Source of the DNA: Paracoccus alkanivorans
Lineage (GTDB): Bacteria > Pseudomonadota > Alphaproteobacteria > Rhodobacterales > Rhodobacteraceae
Assembly (NCBI RefSeq): GCF_003697785.1
Contig: NZ_QOKZ01000016.1
Coordinates: 1-32,762, forward strand
Direction: 5' to 3'
Length of the DNA stretch: 32,762 nucleotides
Part shown: positions 1-7,717 of the stretch, in pieces
Layout: every line of letters begins with the position of its first letter
Numbering within the stretch: the first letter of the stretch is position 1
Made by a program: the position numbers and the translations under genes
The notes under the pieces: generated by a model
Told to the model about the DNA's origin: nothing
Database searches by the model: none
What the model saw: the letters and a program-made list of their open reading frames with translations, nothing else

Positions 1-257
1 GGGTGAAGCTGATCGGGGCGACCTCGCATTACGTGACGGCCGATCTGGACGAGGGTCCGATCATCGAGCAGGACATCATCCGCGTGACGCATGGGCAGTC
101 ACCCGAGGATTACGTCAGCCTTGGCCGTGATGTCGAAAGCCAGGTTCTGGCACGCGCCATTCATGCGCATGCCAATCACCGGGTTTTCCTGAACGGCAAC
201 AAGACCGTCGTCTTTCCCGCCTCGCCGGGATCGTTCTCCAGCGAACGCATGGGCTGA
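1..257 (+). CDS. purU: Formyltetrahydrofolate deformylase, C-terminal part (cut by window edge)
   Basis: PurU hydrolyses 10-formyltetrahydrofolate to formate and tetrahydrofolate in the cytosol, feeding formate to purine synthesis and balancing one-carbon pools. Only the last 85 or so codons are present; the reading frame is open from the left edge, with first full codon at 3, so the GTG there is internal and not a start. The visible segment GATSHYVTADLDEGPIIEQD is the conserved C-terminal formyltransferase-fold block that carries the catalytic Asp, followed by the family's typical tail with NHRVFLNGNKTVVF. The TGA at 255-257 gives a normal C-terminus for the family (about 280-295 aa in full). 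The next gene, a GntR regulator, starts 87 bases later with its own ribosome binding site. Identity is confident from this block alone; the N-terminal ACT domain lies outside the window. Confidence 0.9.
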   Translation, partial: VKLIGATSHYVTADLDEGPIIEQDIIRVTHGQSPEDYVSLGRDVESQVLARAIHAHANHRVFLNGNKTVVFPASPGSFSSERMG

Positions 258-343
258 GGCGCGGAAACACGGCTGGATTCTCCGGCACGGGGTAAGCTAT
301 TCTTCGAACGCCCGCATGATCGGGAGCGTCAGAGGAGTGCAAG

Positions 344-1069
344 GTGCCGCCTGCCAGTCATATCACTGCGAATCCGGGGCGGGCCGAACCCGTGCTTGGG
401 GCGACCGTCCAATATGTGATCGATACGCTGACAATGCGGATCGTGTCGCAGGAATACGGTCTGGACGAGCGTTTGCCGTCCGAGCGGCAGCTGGCGCAGG
501 ATCTGGGCGTGGCGCGCAATACCGTGCGCGAGGCGTTGGACATGATCGAGGCGCGCGGCATGATCCGCCGCCGCGCGGGAGCTGGTTCCTTCGTCATCTA
601 TGACCCGGAGGGGGCGAGCGAGTCGCTGGCCCCGGTCGCGGCGGAAACCGGTCCGCTGCAATTGCAGGTCATGCGCGGGATCATCGAGCCCGAGATGGTG
701 CGGCTCGCCATCGTCAATATGTCGCCGCGGCAGATCGAGGGACTCGGCAAGACCCTGTCGCAGATGGAGGCCGTGCAGATCGACGCGATGGCTTTCGTGC
801 GGCTGGAGGAGGAGTTTCACCGTCAAATCGCTGCGGGAACGGGCAATCCCCTGCTGATCGCATGCTATAATCTGGTGATCGATGCCCGCCGTCAGTCATT
901 CCGGGCGCCGATGTATCGTCGTCACCTGACGCCGAGCCGTATCGCAACCTATCAGCGCGGCTACAATTCGCTGTTCAACGCGATTGCCGCGCGCGATATC
1001 GATGAGGCCTGCGAGTTCATGAAACTGTCCCTGATCGAGGACCAGAAGCTGCTGCTGCAGGAAGGGTAA
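344..1069 (+). CDS. GntR-family transcriptional regulator, FadR/FCD subfamily
   Basis: A 241-aa DNA-binding regulator. The N-terminal winged helix-turn-helix spans about residues 20-85, with the typical LPSERQLAQDLGVARNTVREAL recognition region at about 44-65. The C-terminal part (about 105-235) is the all-helical FCD effector domain. The start is a GTG at 344, chosen because AGAGGAG (331-337) is well spaced before it. FCD regulators often bind a metal through an Asp/Asn and three His. Here EEFHRQI supplies one His (H159), but the usual His of the EH..I..AI block and the one near the C-terminus are not visible, so the ligand is probably bound without that metal site. FCD regulators commonly control organic-acid or sugar-acid catabolism. 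The SDR and FAH genes at 4450-6464 are plausible targets, but the intervening MarR locus makes this uncertain. It is convergent with marR. Confidence 0.85.
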   Translation: MPPASHITANPGRAEPVLGATVQYVIDTLTMRIVSQEYGLDERLPSERQLAQDLGVARNTVREALDMIEARGMIRRRAGAGSFVIYDPEGASESLAPVAAETGPLQLQVMRGIIEPEMVRLAIVNMSPRQIEGLGKTLSQMEAVQIDAMAFVRLEEEFHRQIAAGTGNPLLIACYNLVIDARRQSFRAPMYRRHLTPSRIATYQRGYNSLFNAIAARDIDEACEFMKLSLIEDQKLLLQEG

Positions 1070-1120
1070 GCGAAACCGGGTGTGTCGCGTCCGGGGGCGG
1101 GGCGACTGGAAACGGTTTGC

Positions 1121-1621
1121 CTAGGACGTTCTCATGGCCTCGGAATGGCACAGTCGTTGCCCTGCCGCGATCTTGCGGCACAGGTTCAGGAACGTCCGGC
1201 GTTCTTCATCATTCAACACGCCGAACATTTCATCCTGACGTTCAAGGGCTTTTTCCTTGATCTCGTTCAGCAGCGTGATTCCCGCCGATGTCGGCAAGAG
1301 GCTCTTGGCGCGCCCGTCCTGATCGGACACGATCTGATGCACCAGCCCCCGGCGCTCCAGAAGCGCCACGACCCGGCTGATCGTGTTCTGGGGCCGGGGA
1401 AACAGGTGCTGGATATCCTTGGCGCGCAGGCCGGGATAGGTGACGATAGCGTAAAGCGCGGACCAGGCATGCACCGGCATATCGTATTCGCGCTCGATAT
1501 ACCGGTTGGTGACCTGGTTATTGGCGAGCACGATATAGCTGACTGCCATTAGGTAGCACAGGTCCGAGGACAGCGTCTGTTCCAGCATATGCTGCATGTC
1601 CAGGGGTGTTTCGTTTTCCAT
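1121..1621 (-). CDS. MarR-family transcriptional regulator
   Basis: A 166-aa winged-helix regulator. The wHTH covers about residues 62-112, with a recognition helix around RPQNTISRVVALLERRGL (76-93) and a wing containing SDQDGRAK, the family's characteristic D-x-D/R-R/A pattern. Flanking helices form the dimer interface. I use the ATG at 1621 because AGAGAGC lies just upstream; in-frame ATG 1636 and TTG 1684 would extend it by 5 or 21 residues but have poorer ribosome binding sites. It is divergent from the permease at 1789, with a 167-base intergenic region holding a perfect 12-bp palindrome (1703-1714). This is the classical layout for a MarR repressor of itself and the facing operon, here permease plus amidohydrolase. 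The ligand is unknown. It may respond to the substrate of that operon. Confidence 0.88.
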   Translation of the reverse strand: MENETPLDMQHMLEQTLSSDLCYLMAVSYIVLANNQVTNRYIEREYDMPVHAWSALYAIVTYPGLRAKDIQHLFPRPQNTISRVVALLERRGLVHQIVSDQDGRAKSLLPTSAGITLLNEIKEKALERQDEMFGVLNDEERRTFLNLCRKIAAGQRLCHSEAMRTS

Positions 1622-1702
1622 GACGCTCTCTGCCATTTCCGGGGGGTTGGCCACGATCGGTTCCGCTATGCATCGCGTGGGCAATTATCCATTGCAAAAT
1701 AC

Positions 1703-1714
1703 ATCCATATGGAT
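1703..1714. promoter_or_regulatory. Perfect 12-bp palindrome in the marR/permease divergent promoter region
   Basis: ATCCATATGGAT reads the same on both strands. It lies between the divergent MarR gene and the permease operon, and a further ATCCAT half-site lies 12 bases to the left, at 1687-1692. On the minus strand a GATAAT, possibly the -10 of marR, lies near 1689, which would place the palindrome over its -35 region. This is a candidate MarR operator. No binding data exist; the assignment is inferred from position and symmetry. Confidence 0.4.
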
Positions 1715-1788
1715 CAGAAATTCCAGCATCAAAGATTGATCGCCTCGCGGCCGGCGGGGTTTCCAGCCCAAGCGGAGGCTTTCGAACG

Positions 1789-2982
1789 ATGCCACAATTG
1801 CTGGCTTTTGCCATTCTTGCGCTCATTCTCTATGTCGGCGATGTTATTTCCACGCGAACAAAATCATGGCTGCCCTCGGTCTTTGTCTGCGCGGTGCTCT
1901 TCCTGTTTGGATACTGGACCTTCTTCCCCACGGATATCGTTGAAATCGCCGGCTTCCAGACTCCTATCGTGTTCCTGGCGATGTATCTCCTAATCACGAA
2001 TATGGGCACATTGCTGTCCGTCGAGGAACTGATGAAGCAATGGCGCACCGTAGTTGTGGCACTGGCCGGGATCGCGGGAATCGTGGCGCTGCTGTTCACC
2101 ATCGGCCTTCTGGTGCTGGATTACCAGACCGTCGTGGTGGCGACGCCACCGCTGGTCGGCGGGGTGGTCTCGTCGCTGATCATGTCGCAGGCAGCGGGCG
2201 AGGCGGGGCTGGAAAGCCTGTCGGTGCTGGCGATCCTGATCTATGTGATGCAGGGCTTTGTCGGCTATCCGCTGACCGCCGTCATGCTGAAGCGTGAAGG
2301 CAAGAGGGTGCTGTCGCTTTATCGCTCGGGCGAATGGCGGGCCGACGGAGGTGCTGCAGCAACCGATCACGGGGGCGAGACAAGCGGCCCGCCAGCGCTG
2401 TTCTCTGCGATGTCGGCGTCCTACAACACTTATTATTTCAAGTTCCTGCGCCTCGGTGTTGTCGCGCTAATGGCCTGGGGCGCCGCCGAACTGGTCAAGC
2501 CGATATTCAGCATCAGCCCCTTCGTGCTGTGCCTCGTATTCGGGGTTCTCGCGACCTCTGTGGGCTTTCTGGAACGTCAGCCGCTGCGCGCCGCGAATGC
2601 CTTTGGCTTCACGATACTGATCCTGATGGTCTTCGTCTTCGACGGGCTGAAGCGCGCCACGCCCGAGATGCTGCTTGAACTGGCCATGCCGATGGTCGGC
2701 ACCATCGCCATCGGGGTTTTCGGGATGTATGTCTTTGCCTTCATCGCGGGCAGGCTGCTTGGGATGACACCGGCCATGGCCTTTGCCTGTTCGCTGACGG
2801 CCTTGTATGGTTTTCCAGCAGATTACATCATTACCAACGAGGTGGTGAACACGCTCACCGATGACCGCGACGAGCGCGAGGCGCTGACGGCGCATATGCT
2901 GCCGTCGATGCTGGTGGCGGGTTTTGTCACCGTGACCATGGTCTCGGTGGTGCTGGCCGGAATTTTCGTGGGATTGCTGTGA
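1789..2982 (+). CDS. Multi-pass membrane permease, GltS-like (uncharacterised substrate)
   Basis: A 397-aa inner-membrane protein with about 11-12 hydrophobic helices and no signal peptide. The helices form two halves separated by a hydrophilic loop at about residues 170-205 (KREGKRVLSLYRSGEW onwards). Gly-rich segments such as TPPLVGGVVSSLIMSQAAG in the first half and a matching stretch near ALYGFPADYIITNEV in the second suggest the inverted-repeat architecture of sodium/glutamate (ESS/GltS)-type symporters, but I do not recognise a characterised relative. The ATG at 1789 follows GGAGG at a normal distance. The stop overlaps the next gene's start as TGATG (2980-2984), so it is translationally coupled to an M20 N-carbamoyl amino acid hydrolase/allantoate amidohydrolase-like enzyme. 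The likely role is uptake (or export) of the compound that enzyme hydrolyses, under control of the divergent MarR protein. Confidence 0.72.
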   Translation: MPQLLAFAILALILYVGDVISTRTKSWLPSVFVCAVLFLFGYWTFFPTDIVEIAGFQTPIVFLAMYLLITNMGTLLSVEELMKQWRTVVVALAGIAGIVALLFTIGLLVLDYQTVVVATPPLVGGVVSSLIMSQAAGEAGLESLSVLAILIYVMQGFVGYPLTAVMLKREGKRVLSLYRSGEWRADGGAAATDHGGETSGPPALFSAMSASYNTYYFKFLRLGVVALMAWGAAELVKPIFSISPFVLCLVFGVLATSVGFLERQPLRAANAFGFTILILMVFVFDGLKRATPEMLLELAMPMVGTIAIGVFGMYVFAFIAGRLLGMTPAMAFACSLTALYGFPADYIITNEVVNTLTDDRDEREALTAHMLPSMLVAGFVTVTMVSVVLAGIFVGLL

Positions 2983-4217
2983 TGACGAAATTTGCGAGAA
3001 CCGAACGTATTCAGGGCTTGATCGAGGGGCTGGACCGCTTCACTGCCTCGCCCGGCAACGGCACCACCCGATTGACCTATAGTCCGGAGTTCCGCCTGGC
3101 CCGCGACTACCTGCGCGAACAGATGGAGAAAGCAGGGCTGACCGTGCGCGAGGACGCCGTCGGTAATCTTTTCGGGCGGCTGGAGGGACGGAATCCTTCC
3201 CTCGCGCCGATCCTCGTGGGGTCGCATTTCGACTCCGTGCCCAATGGCGGCAAGTTCGATGGTCCCGCAGGGGTGATTGCCGGTATCGAGACCGCCTTTC
3301 TGTTTCAGGAACACGGGCTGGTTCCCGATCGTTCCATCGAGTTCATTGCGATGATCGAAGAGGAAGGCGCCCGTTTCGGCGGCGGGCTGCTCGGTTCGCG
3401 CATACTGACGGGCAAGGTGGATACGGACAGCCTTGCGGATTTGCGCGACGATGATGGAATATCCATGGCGCAGGCGATGCGGGAATACAGGCTGGACCCG
3501 GCAAGGGCAGGGGAGGCCGTGCTGGCACCCGGTGCCGTTTATGCCTTCCTGGAGCTGCATATCGAACAGGGCCCTGTATTGGAGACGCATGGCGAAGATG
3601 TCGCCATCGTTGACCGCATCGTCGGACTGTCTCAGTTGAAAGTGACGATCAGGGGGCAGGCGGGCCATGCGGGGACGACGCCGATGAATGCCCGGCGGGA
3701 TGCGCTGGTCGGGGCGGTTGCCGTGCTGGCCGAACTACCCGATCTTGCCCGCAGCATCGGGCAGGATGCGGTGCTGACCGTCGGCAAGCTGGAGGTTCTG
3801 CCCGGTGGCGCGAATGTCATCCCCGATCAGGTGGCGTTCACCGTCGATATCCGGGCCCCCAAGGAGGAGGTGGTGCGGGAACTGATTGCTCAGACCCGCG
3901 CCGTGGTCGAAAAGGCGAATGGCAATGGCTTGACCAGCGAGGTGGAACTGCAGCTTTTCGCGCAACCCACCCTCTTGTCCGCAGAGATCCATGCCGCATT
4001 GTCGCGGCACGCGGAGAGGCTGGGGCTGAAAAGCCGGGTGATGGTCAGCGGCGCGGGACATGATGCGATGATCATGGCCGGTTTCACGCCAACCGGTCTG
4101 ATATTCGTTCCAAGCCGCAATGGTATTTCGCATGCACCGGAAGAGTGGACGGATTATGACCAGCTTGCCCGGGGTATCGACGTCGTATTCGAGACCGTGA
4201 GGGAGATGGCTGGCTGA
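2982..4217 (+). CDS. M20-family Zn-dependent amidohydrolase (N-carbamoyl-L-amino acid hydrolase / allantoate amidohydrolase type)
   Basis: A 411-aa cytosolic metallo-hydrolase. Enzymes of this family cleave N-carbamoyl-amino acids, ureidopropionate or allantoate, releasing ammonia and CO2. Visible motifs are GSHFDSVPNGGKFDGPAG (80-97) with metal ligands H82 and D93, EEEGARFGGGLLGSR with the ligand/general-base Glu at 127-128, ELHIEQGP with H193, GHAGTTPM in the lid domain, GAGHDA, and ISHAPEEW with H384. Length and motif order are normal for AllC/HyuC/AmaB proteins, and all expected catalytic residues appear present. I start at ATG 2982, which overlaps the upstream permease stop (TGATG); a GTG at 2979 would add one residue. 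The pairing with a permease and a MarR regulator points to catabolism of an imported ureido compound. The sequence does not tell which one. Confidence 0.85.
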   Translation: MTKFARTERIQGLIEGLDRFTASPGNGTTRLTYSPEFRLARDYLREQMEKAGLTVREDAVGNLFGRLEGRNPSLAPILVGSHFDSVPNGGKFDGPAGVIAGIETAFLFQEHGLVPDRSIEFIAMIEEEGARFGGGLLGSRILTGKVDTDSLADLRDDDGISMAQAMREYRLDPARAGEAVLAPGAVYAFLELHIEQGPVLETHGEDVAIVDRIVGLSQLKVTIRGQAGHAGTTPMNARRDALVGAVAVLAELPDLARSIGQDAVLTVGKLEVLPGGANVIPDQVAFTVDIRAPKEEVVRELIAQTRAVVEKANGNGLTSEVELQLFAQPTLLSAEIHAALSRHAERLGLKSRVMVSGAGHDAMIMAGFTPTGLIFVPSRNGISHAPEEWTDYDQLARGIDVVFETVREMAG

Positions 4218-4449
4218 AACTTGACCGGTTCGTACTTCGGAAAAACTTTCCAAGCCGCGCGAACCACATATCGGCGCCCCGGCCGGGGTTGCCGGGGTCG
4301 TCAGTCTCTGTAACATCTGCAGCCATGTGACAGTCTGTGTGAGGCCGAAAGCCTGCTGTGATCGCATCTTGACTGTCGCTGCATGGGTTGAGGAGGCCGG
4401 GGTTCATCGGCCTTCGGGCATATCCATGCCAACGGAGTGAGGAGACAGG
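4218..4449. other. Intergenic region between the amidohydrolase and the SDR gene
   Basis: These 232 bases have no plausible gene. Short symmetric elements are present: GGAAA-AAC-TTTCC at 4239-4251 and a GC-rich CCCCGGCCGGGG around 4277. Neither is followed by a T-run, so neither is a convincing intrinsic terminator. A TTGACT at about 4369 could be a -35 element for the SDR gene, but no good -10 follows. Confidence 0.35.
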
Positions 4450-5172
4450 ATGACCGACCTATCTGCAAAGACCGTCCTGATTACCGCTGCCGCGCAGGGA
4501 ATCGGGCGGGCCACCGCCATGGCCTTCGCGCGGGCGGGCGCAACGGTGCATGCCACCGATATCAACGAGGCCGGCCTTGCGGGGCTTGACGGAATCACGA
4601 CGCATCGTCTGGACGTGACGGATGGCGCGGCGGTGAATGCGCTGGTGGCAGGGATCGGCAGGATAGATGTGCTGTTCAACTGCGCGGGTGTCGTGCATGG
4701 CGGCACGATTCTCGAGATGTCCGATGACGAGTTCGAATTCGCGCTGGACCTGAACGTCAAATCCATGATCCGCACGATCCGCGCCGTCCTGCCGGGCATG
4801 ATCGAGCGGGGGGAGGGTTGCATCCTGAACATGAGTTCGGTCGCAAGCTCGATCAAGGGTGTGCCGAACCGCTTCGCCTATTCCGCCACCAAGGCTGCGG
4901 TCCTGGGCCTGACCAAGTCCGTCTCGGCGGATTTCGTCACGCGGGGCATCCGCTGCAACGCCATCTGCCCCGGCACTGTGCAATCGCCCTCACTGGATGA
5001 GCGGCTGGCTGCAACGGGGGATTACGACAAGGCGCGGCGCGATTTCATCGCCCGTCAACCAATGGGCCGTCTTGGCGCGCCCGAGGAAATCGCCGATCTC
5101 GCCGTATATCTGGCGGGGGCCGACTACACCACTGGGCAAGCCGTTTGCATCGATGGCGGCTGGACGATCTGA
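4450..5172 (+). CDS. SDR-family dehydrogenase, 2-keto-3-deoxy-L-fuconate dehydrogenase-like
   Basis: A 240-aa classical short-chain dehydrogenase. Visible features are the nucleotide-binding loop TAAAQGIG (12-19), Asp37 in ATDIN suggesting NAD(H) preference, NCAG (77-80), the Asn of LNV (N102), a catalytic Ser near 129-130, and YSATK with Y144 and K148. The C-terminal part with CPGTVQSPSLDERLAATGD resembles the branch containing bacterial 2-keto-3-deoxy-L-fuconate dehydrogenases and the related DHRS6-type hydroxybutyrate dehydrogenases, which share this substrate loop. The start ATG 4450 follows GAGGAGACAGG. The FAH-family gene 155 bases downstream fits a sugar-acid oxidation module: the 2-keto-3-deoxy acid is oxidised here, then processed by the FAH enzyme. 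The exact substrate is an inference from family resemblance. Confidence 0.82.
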   Translation: MTDLSAKTVLITAAAQGIGRATAMAFARAGATVHATDINEAGLAGLDGITTHRLDVTDGAAVNALVAGIGRIDVLFNCAGVVHGGTILEMSDDEFEFALDLNVKSMIRTIRAVLPGMIERGEGCILNMSSVASSIKGVPNRFAYSATKAAVLGLTKSVSADFVTRGIRCNAICPGTVQSPSLDERLAATGDYDKARRDFIARQPMGRLGAPEEIADLAVYLAGADYTTGQAVCIDGGWTI

Positions 5173-5327
5173 GGACGCCTTGAAGCAGGCTGCCTGATCG
5201 ATGCCTCTTCCGAATTGTCCGAGATTGACCCACTATGTAAGGCAGCGTCCACGGAGCAGCCGGCAGGCGCGGCAAAATCAGTAAGGCAACACGTTTGCAA
5301 CCCAATTTCAGCGGATATGGAAAAGCT

Positions 5328-6464
5328 ATGATTGACGATCTTTCCGGAGTTTGGCTCGGCCGCGTCTGGCTGCCAGAGGTGAACGGCCCTGCGGTGGTCA
5401 CGCTGCGCGGCGGCGAATTGATCGATATCACGGCGAAGGGGGCGGCGACGGTTTCGGAGATCTGCGAAAAGGATGATCCGGCGGGGTTTGTCAGGAATGC
5501 CGGAGGCAAGAGCCTCGGTAATCTGGACGAGATCGCGTCTGCGCATCCGGGCGATTTGTCAAAATGCCATCTTCTTGCTCCTTGCGACTTGCAGGCGGTC
5601 AAGGCCTGCGGTGTGACTTTCGCACGCTCGATGGTCGAACGCGTGATCGAGGAAAAGGCTGGCGGCGATCCCGCCCGGGCAGAAGCGATCCGCGAACGCA
5701 TCGGCGCGGCCATCGGGGACAGCCTGCGTAATATCCGTGCGGGCTCCGAAGATGCGACCCGCGTAAAGGAGGCGCTGATTGCCGAGGGGCTCTGGTCGCA
5801 ATATCTGGAGGTCGGAATCGGTCCGGATGCAGAGGTGTTCTCCAAGGCGCCGGTGCTAAGCTCTGTCGGAACCGGGGCAGAGATCGGCCTGCATCCGGTC
5901 TCGTCATGGAACAATCCCGAACCCGAGGTGGTGCTGGCGGTTTCCTCGGACGGGAAAATCGTCGGGGCGACATTGGGCAACGATGTCAATCTGCGCGATG
6001 TCGAGGGCAGATCCGCGCTGCTGCTGTCGAAGGCCAAGGATAACAATGCCTCTTCGGCGATCGGGCCAATGATCCGTTTGTTCGACGAGAGTTTTTCGCT
6101 GGACGATATACGCCGCGCCGAATTGACGCTTACGGTGGAAGGAGAGGATGGATTCGTGCTGAACGGCCATTCCTCGATGTCGCAGATCAGCCGTGATCCC
6201 CAGGATCTTGTGAGCCAGACGATCGGGCGCCACCATCAATATCCCGACGGTTTCATGCTGTATCTTGGCACGCTCTTTGCCCCGACCGAGGACCGGGATA
6301 TCGAAGGCGAGGGCTTCACCCACAAGATGGGCGATATTGTCACCATTTCCGCACCCGGCCTTGGGGCGTTGCGGAACACCGTGCGCCTGTCTACGGATTG
6401 TGCCCCGTGGGTCTTCGGGATCTCGGCCCTGATGAAGAATCTTGCTGCCCGCGGTCTGCTGTAG
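5328..6464 (+). CDS. Fumarylacetoacetate hydrolase-family enzyme (sugar-acid dehydratase/hydrolase type)
   Basis: A 378-aa FAH-superfamily protein with a long N-terminal extension and the catalytic fold in the C-terminal half. The divalent-metal ligands are visible in NNPEPEVVLAV (E198, E200) and LGNDVNLRD (D219), followed by Lys235 in LLLSKAKDNN. Length and motifs such as FSKAPVLSSVG and GFVLNGHSSM resemble the group that includes Caulobacter XylX, a 2-keto-3-deoxy-pentonate dehydratase. Other FAH members hydrolyse 2,4-diketo-3-deoxy acids in L-fucose/L-rhamnose pathways. The preceding SDR fits the second type of pathway, the length fits the first, so I leave the substrate open. The start is placed at ATG 5328, with GGAAAAG upstream; a TTG at 5295 is in frame but lacks a good ribosome binding site. 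The 155-base gap before it has no clear promoter. Confidence 0.8.
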   Translation: MIDDLSGVWLGRVWLPEVNGPAVVTLRGGELIDITAKGAATVSEICEKDDPAGFVRNAGGKSLGNLDEIASAHPGDLSKCHLLAPCDLQAVKACGVTFARSMVERVIEEKAGGDPARAEAIRERIGAAIGDSLRNIRAGSEDATRVKEALIAEGLWSQYLEVGIGPDAEVFSKAPVLSSVGTGAEIGLHPVSSWNNPEPEVVLAVSSDGKIVGATLGNDVNLRDVEGRSALLLSKAKDNNASSAIGPMIRLFDESFSLDDIRRAELTLTVEGEDGFVLNGHSSMSQISRDPQDLVSQTIGRHHQYPDGFMLYLGTLFAPTEDRDIEGEGFTHKMGDIVTISAPGLGALRNTVRLSTDCAPWVFGISALMKNLAARGLL

Positions 6465-6583
6465 CGGGCACGGCAAGGATTCCGGGCCGCATTGCCGGCA
6501 AGGGGAGATCATCACAGGGCCGTGCGATGGTTGTCGTGTCGCGCCGGATAGCTTATCTGCAGGGGCGAAACCCGGAGGCTGTC

Positions 6584-7711
6584 ATGTCGCTGAACCCGAT
6601 CCGTCCATGGCGCAATATCGAGCGGCGGAAATCCCGCCAGATCATGGTGGGCTCTGTGCCGGTTGGTGGCGATGCCCCCATTTCGGTGCAGACGATGACC
6701 AATACCGATGGCCATGACGTCAAGGCCACATTGGAGCAGGTGATCCGTGCCGCCGATGCGGGTGCGGATATCGTTCGTATCTCGGCACCCGATCAGGAGA
6801 CGACGCGGGCACTTAAGGAAATTTGCCGCGAAAGCCCGGTGCCGATCGTTGCCGACATTCATTTCCACTACAAGCGTGCCATCGAGGCGGCAGAGGCGGG
6901 TGTGGCCTGCCTGCGGATCAATCCGGGCAATATTGGTAGCGCCGATCGCGTGCGCGAGGTTATCCAGGCCGCCCGCGATCACGGTTGCTCGATGCGGATC
7001 GGGGTGAATGCCGGTTCCCTGGAAAAACACCTGCTGGAGAAATACGGCGAGCCCTGCCCGGATGCCATGGTCGAGTCGGGCCTGGACCACATAAAGATAC
7101 TGCAGGACAACGACTTCCACGAATTCAAGATCAGCGTGAAGGCGTCAGATGTATTTCTTGCCGCGGCCGCCTATCAGCAACTTGCCGAGGCGACCGACGC
7201 GCCGATTCATCTGGGTATCACCGAGGCGGGCGGTTTCGTTGGCGGCACGGTGAAATCGGCTATCGGGCTGGGTAATCTGCTGTGGATGGGCATCGGCGAC
7301 ACGATCCGTGTCAGCCTCTCCGCCGATCCGGTCGAAGAGGTGAAAGTCGGTTTCGAGATCCTGAAATCACTGGGTCTGCGGACGCGTGGGGTGCAGATCA
7401 TTTCCTGCCCCTCCTGTGCAAGGCAGGGCTTCGACGTGATCAAGACGGTCGAGAAGCTGGAACAACGGCTGGAGCATATCAAGACGCCGATGAGCCTGTC
7501 GATCATCGGTTGCGTGGTGAACGGGCCAGGAGAGGCGCTGATGACCGATATCGGCTTTACCGGCGGCGGCGCGGGCAGCGGTATGGTCTACATGGCCGGG
7601 CGGCAAAGCCACAAGATGAGCAACGAGCAGATGATCGATCATATCGTGCAACTGGTCGAGGATCGCGCTGCGAAGATCGAGGCGGAGGCGGCCGCGACAG
7701 CGGCCGAGTAA
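6584..7711 (+). CDS. ispG: 4-hydroxy-3-methylbut-2-en-1-yl diphosphate synthase (GcpE/IspG)
   Basis: A 375-aa iron-sulfur enzyme that converts methylerythritol cyclodiphosphate to HMBPP in the non-mevalonate isoprenoid pathway. The N-terminal TIM-barrel contains PIVADIHFHYKRAIEA and LRINPGNIG. The C-terminal cluster-binding domain has ISCPSCARQGFD and GCVVNGPGEA, giving [4Fe-4S] ligands C275, C278, C310 and E317, evenly offset by five from the E. coli ligands. The start is ATG 6584, preceded by GGAGG (6574-6578); longer in-frame starts run back into the FAH gene and are not credible. Length matches the bacterial single-module form (about 372 aa). It ends only six bases from the stop of moaA on the other strand. 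Confidence 0.97.
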   Translation: MSLNPIRPWRNIERRKSRQIMVGSVPVGGDAPISVQTMTNTDGHDVKATLEQVIRAADAGADIVRISAPDQETTRALKEICRESPVPIVADIHFHYKRAIEAAEAGVACLRINPGNIGSADRVREVIQAARDHGCSMRIGVNAGSLEKHLLEKYGEPCPDAMVESGLDHIKILQDNDFHEFKISVKASDVFLAAAAYQQLAEATDAPIHLGITEAGGFVGGTVKSAIGLGNLLWMGIGDTIRVSLSADPVEEVKVGFEILKSLGLRTRGVQIISCPSCARQGFDVIKTVEKLEQRLEHIKTPMSLSIIGCVVNGPGEALMTDIGFTGGGAGSGMVYMAGRQSHKMSNEQMIDHIVQLVEDRAAKIEAEAAATAAE

Positions 7712-7717
7712 ACCGTT

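Noticed and set aside
5045..6046. A 333-codon minus-strand frame opposite the SDR/FAH genes
   Set aside because: It is Ser/Arg/Pro-rich low-complexity translation across two real genes on the plus strand.
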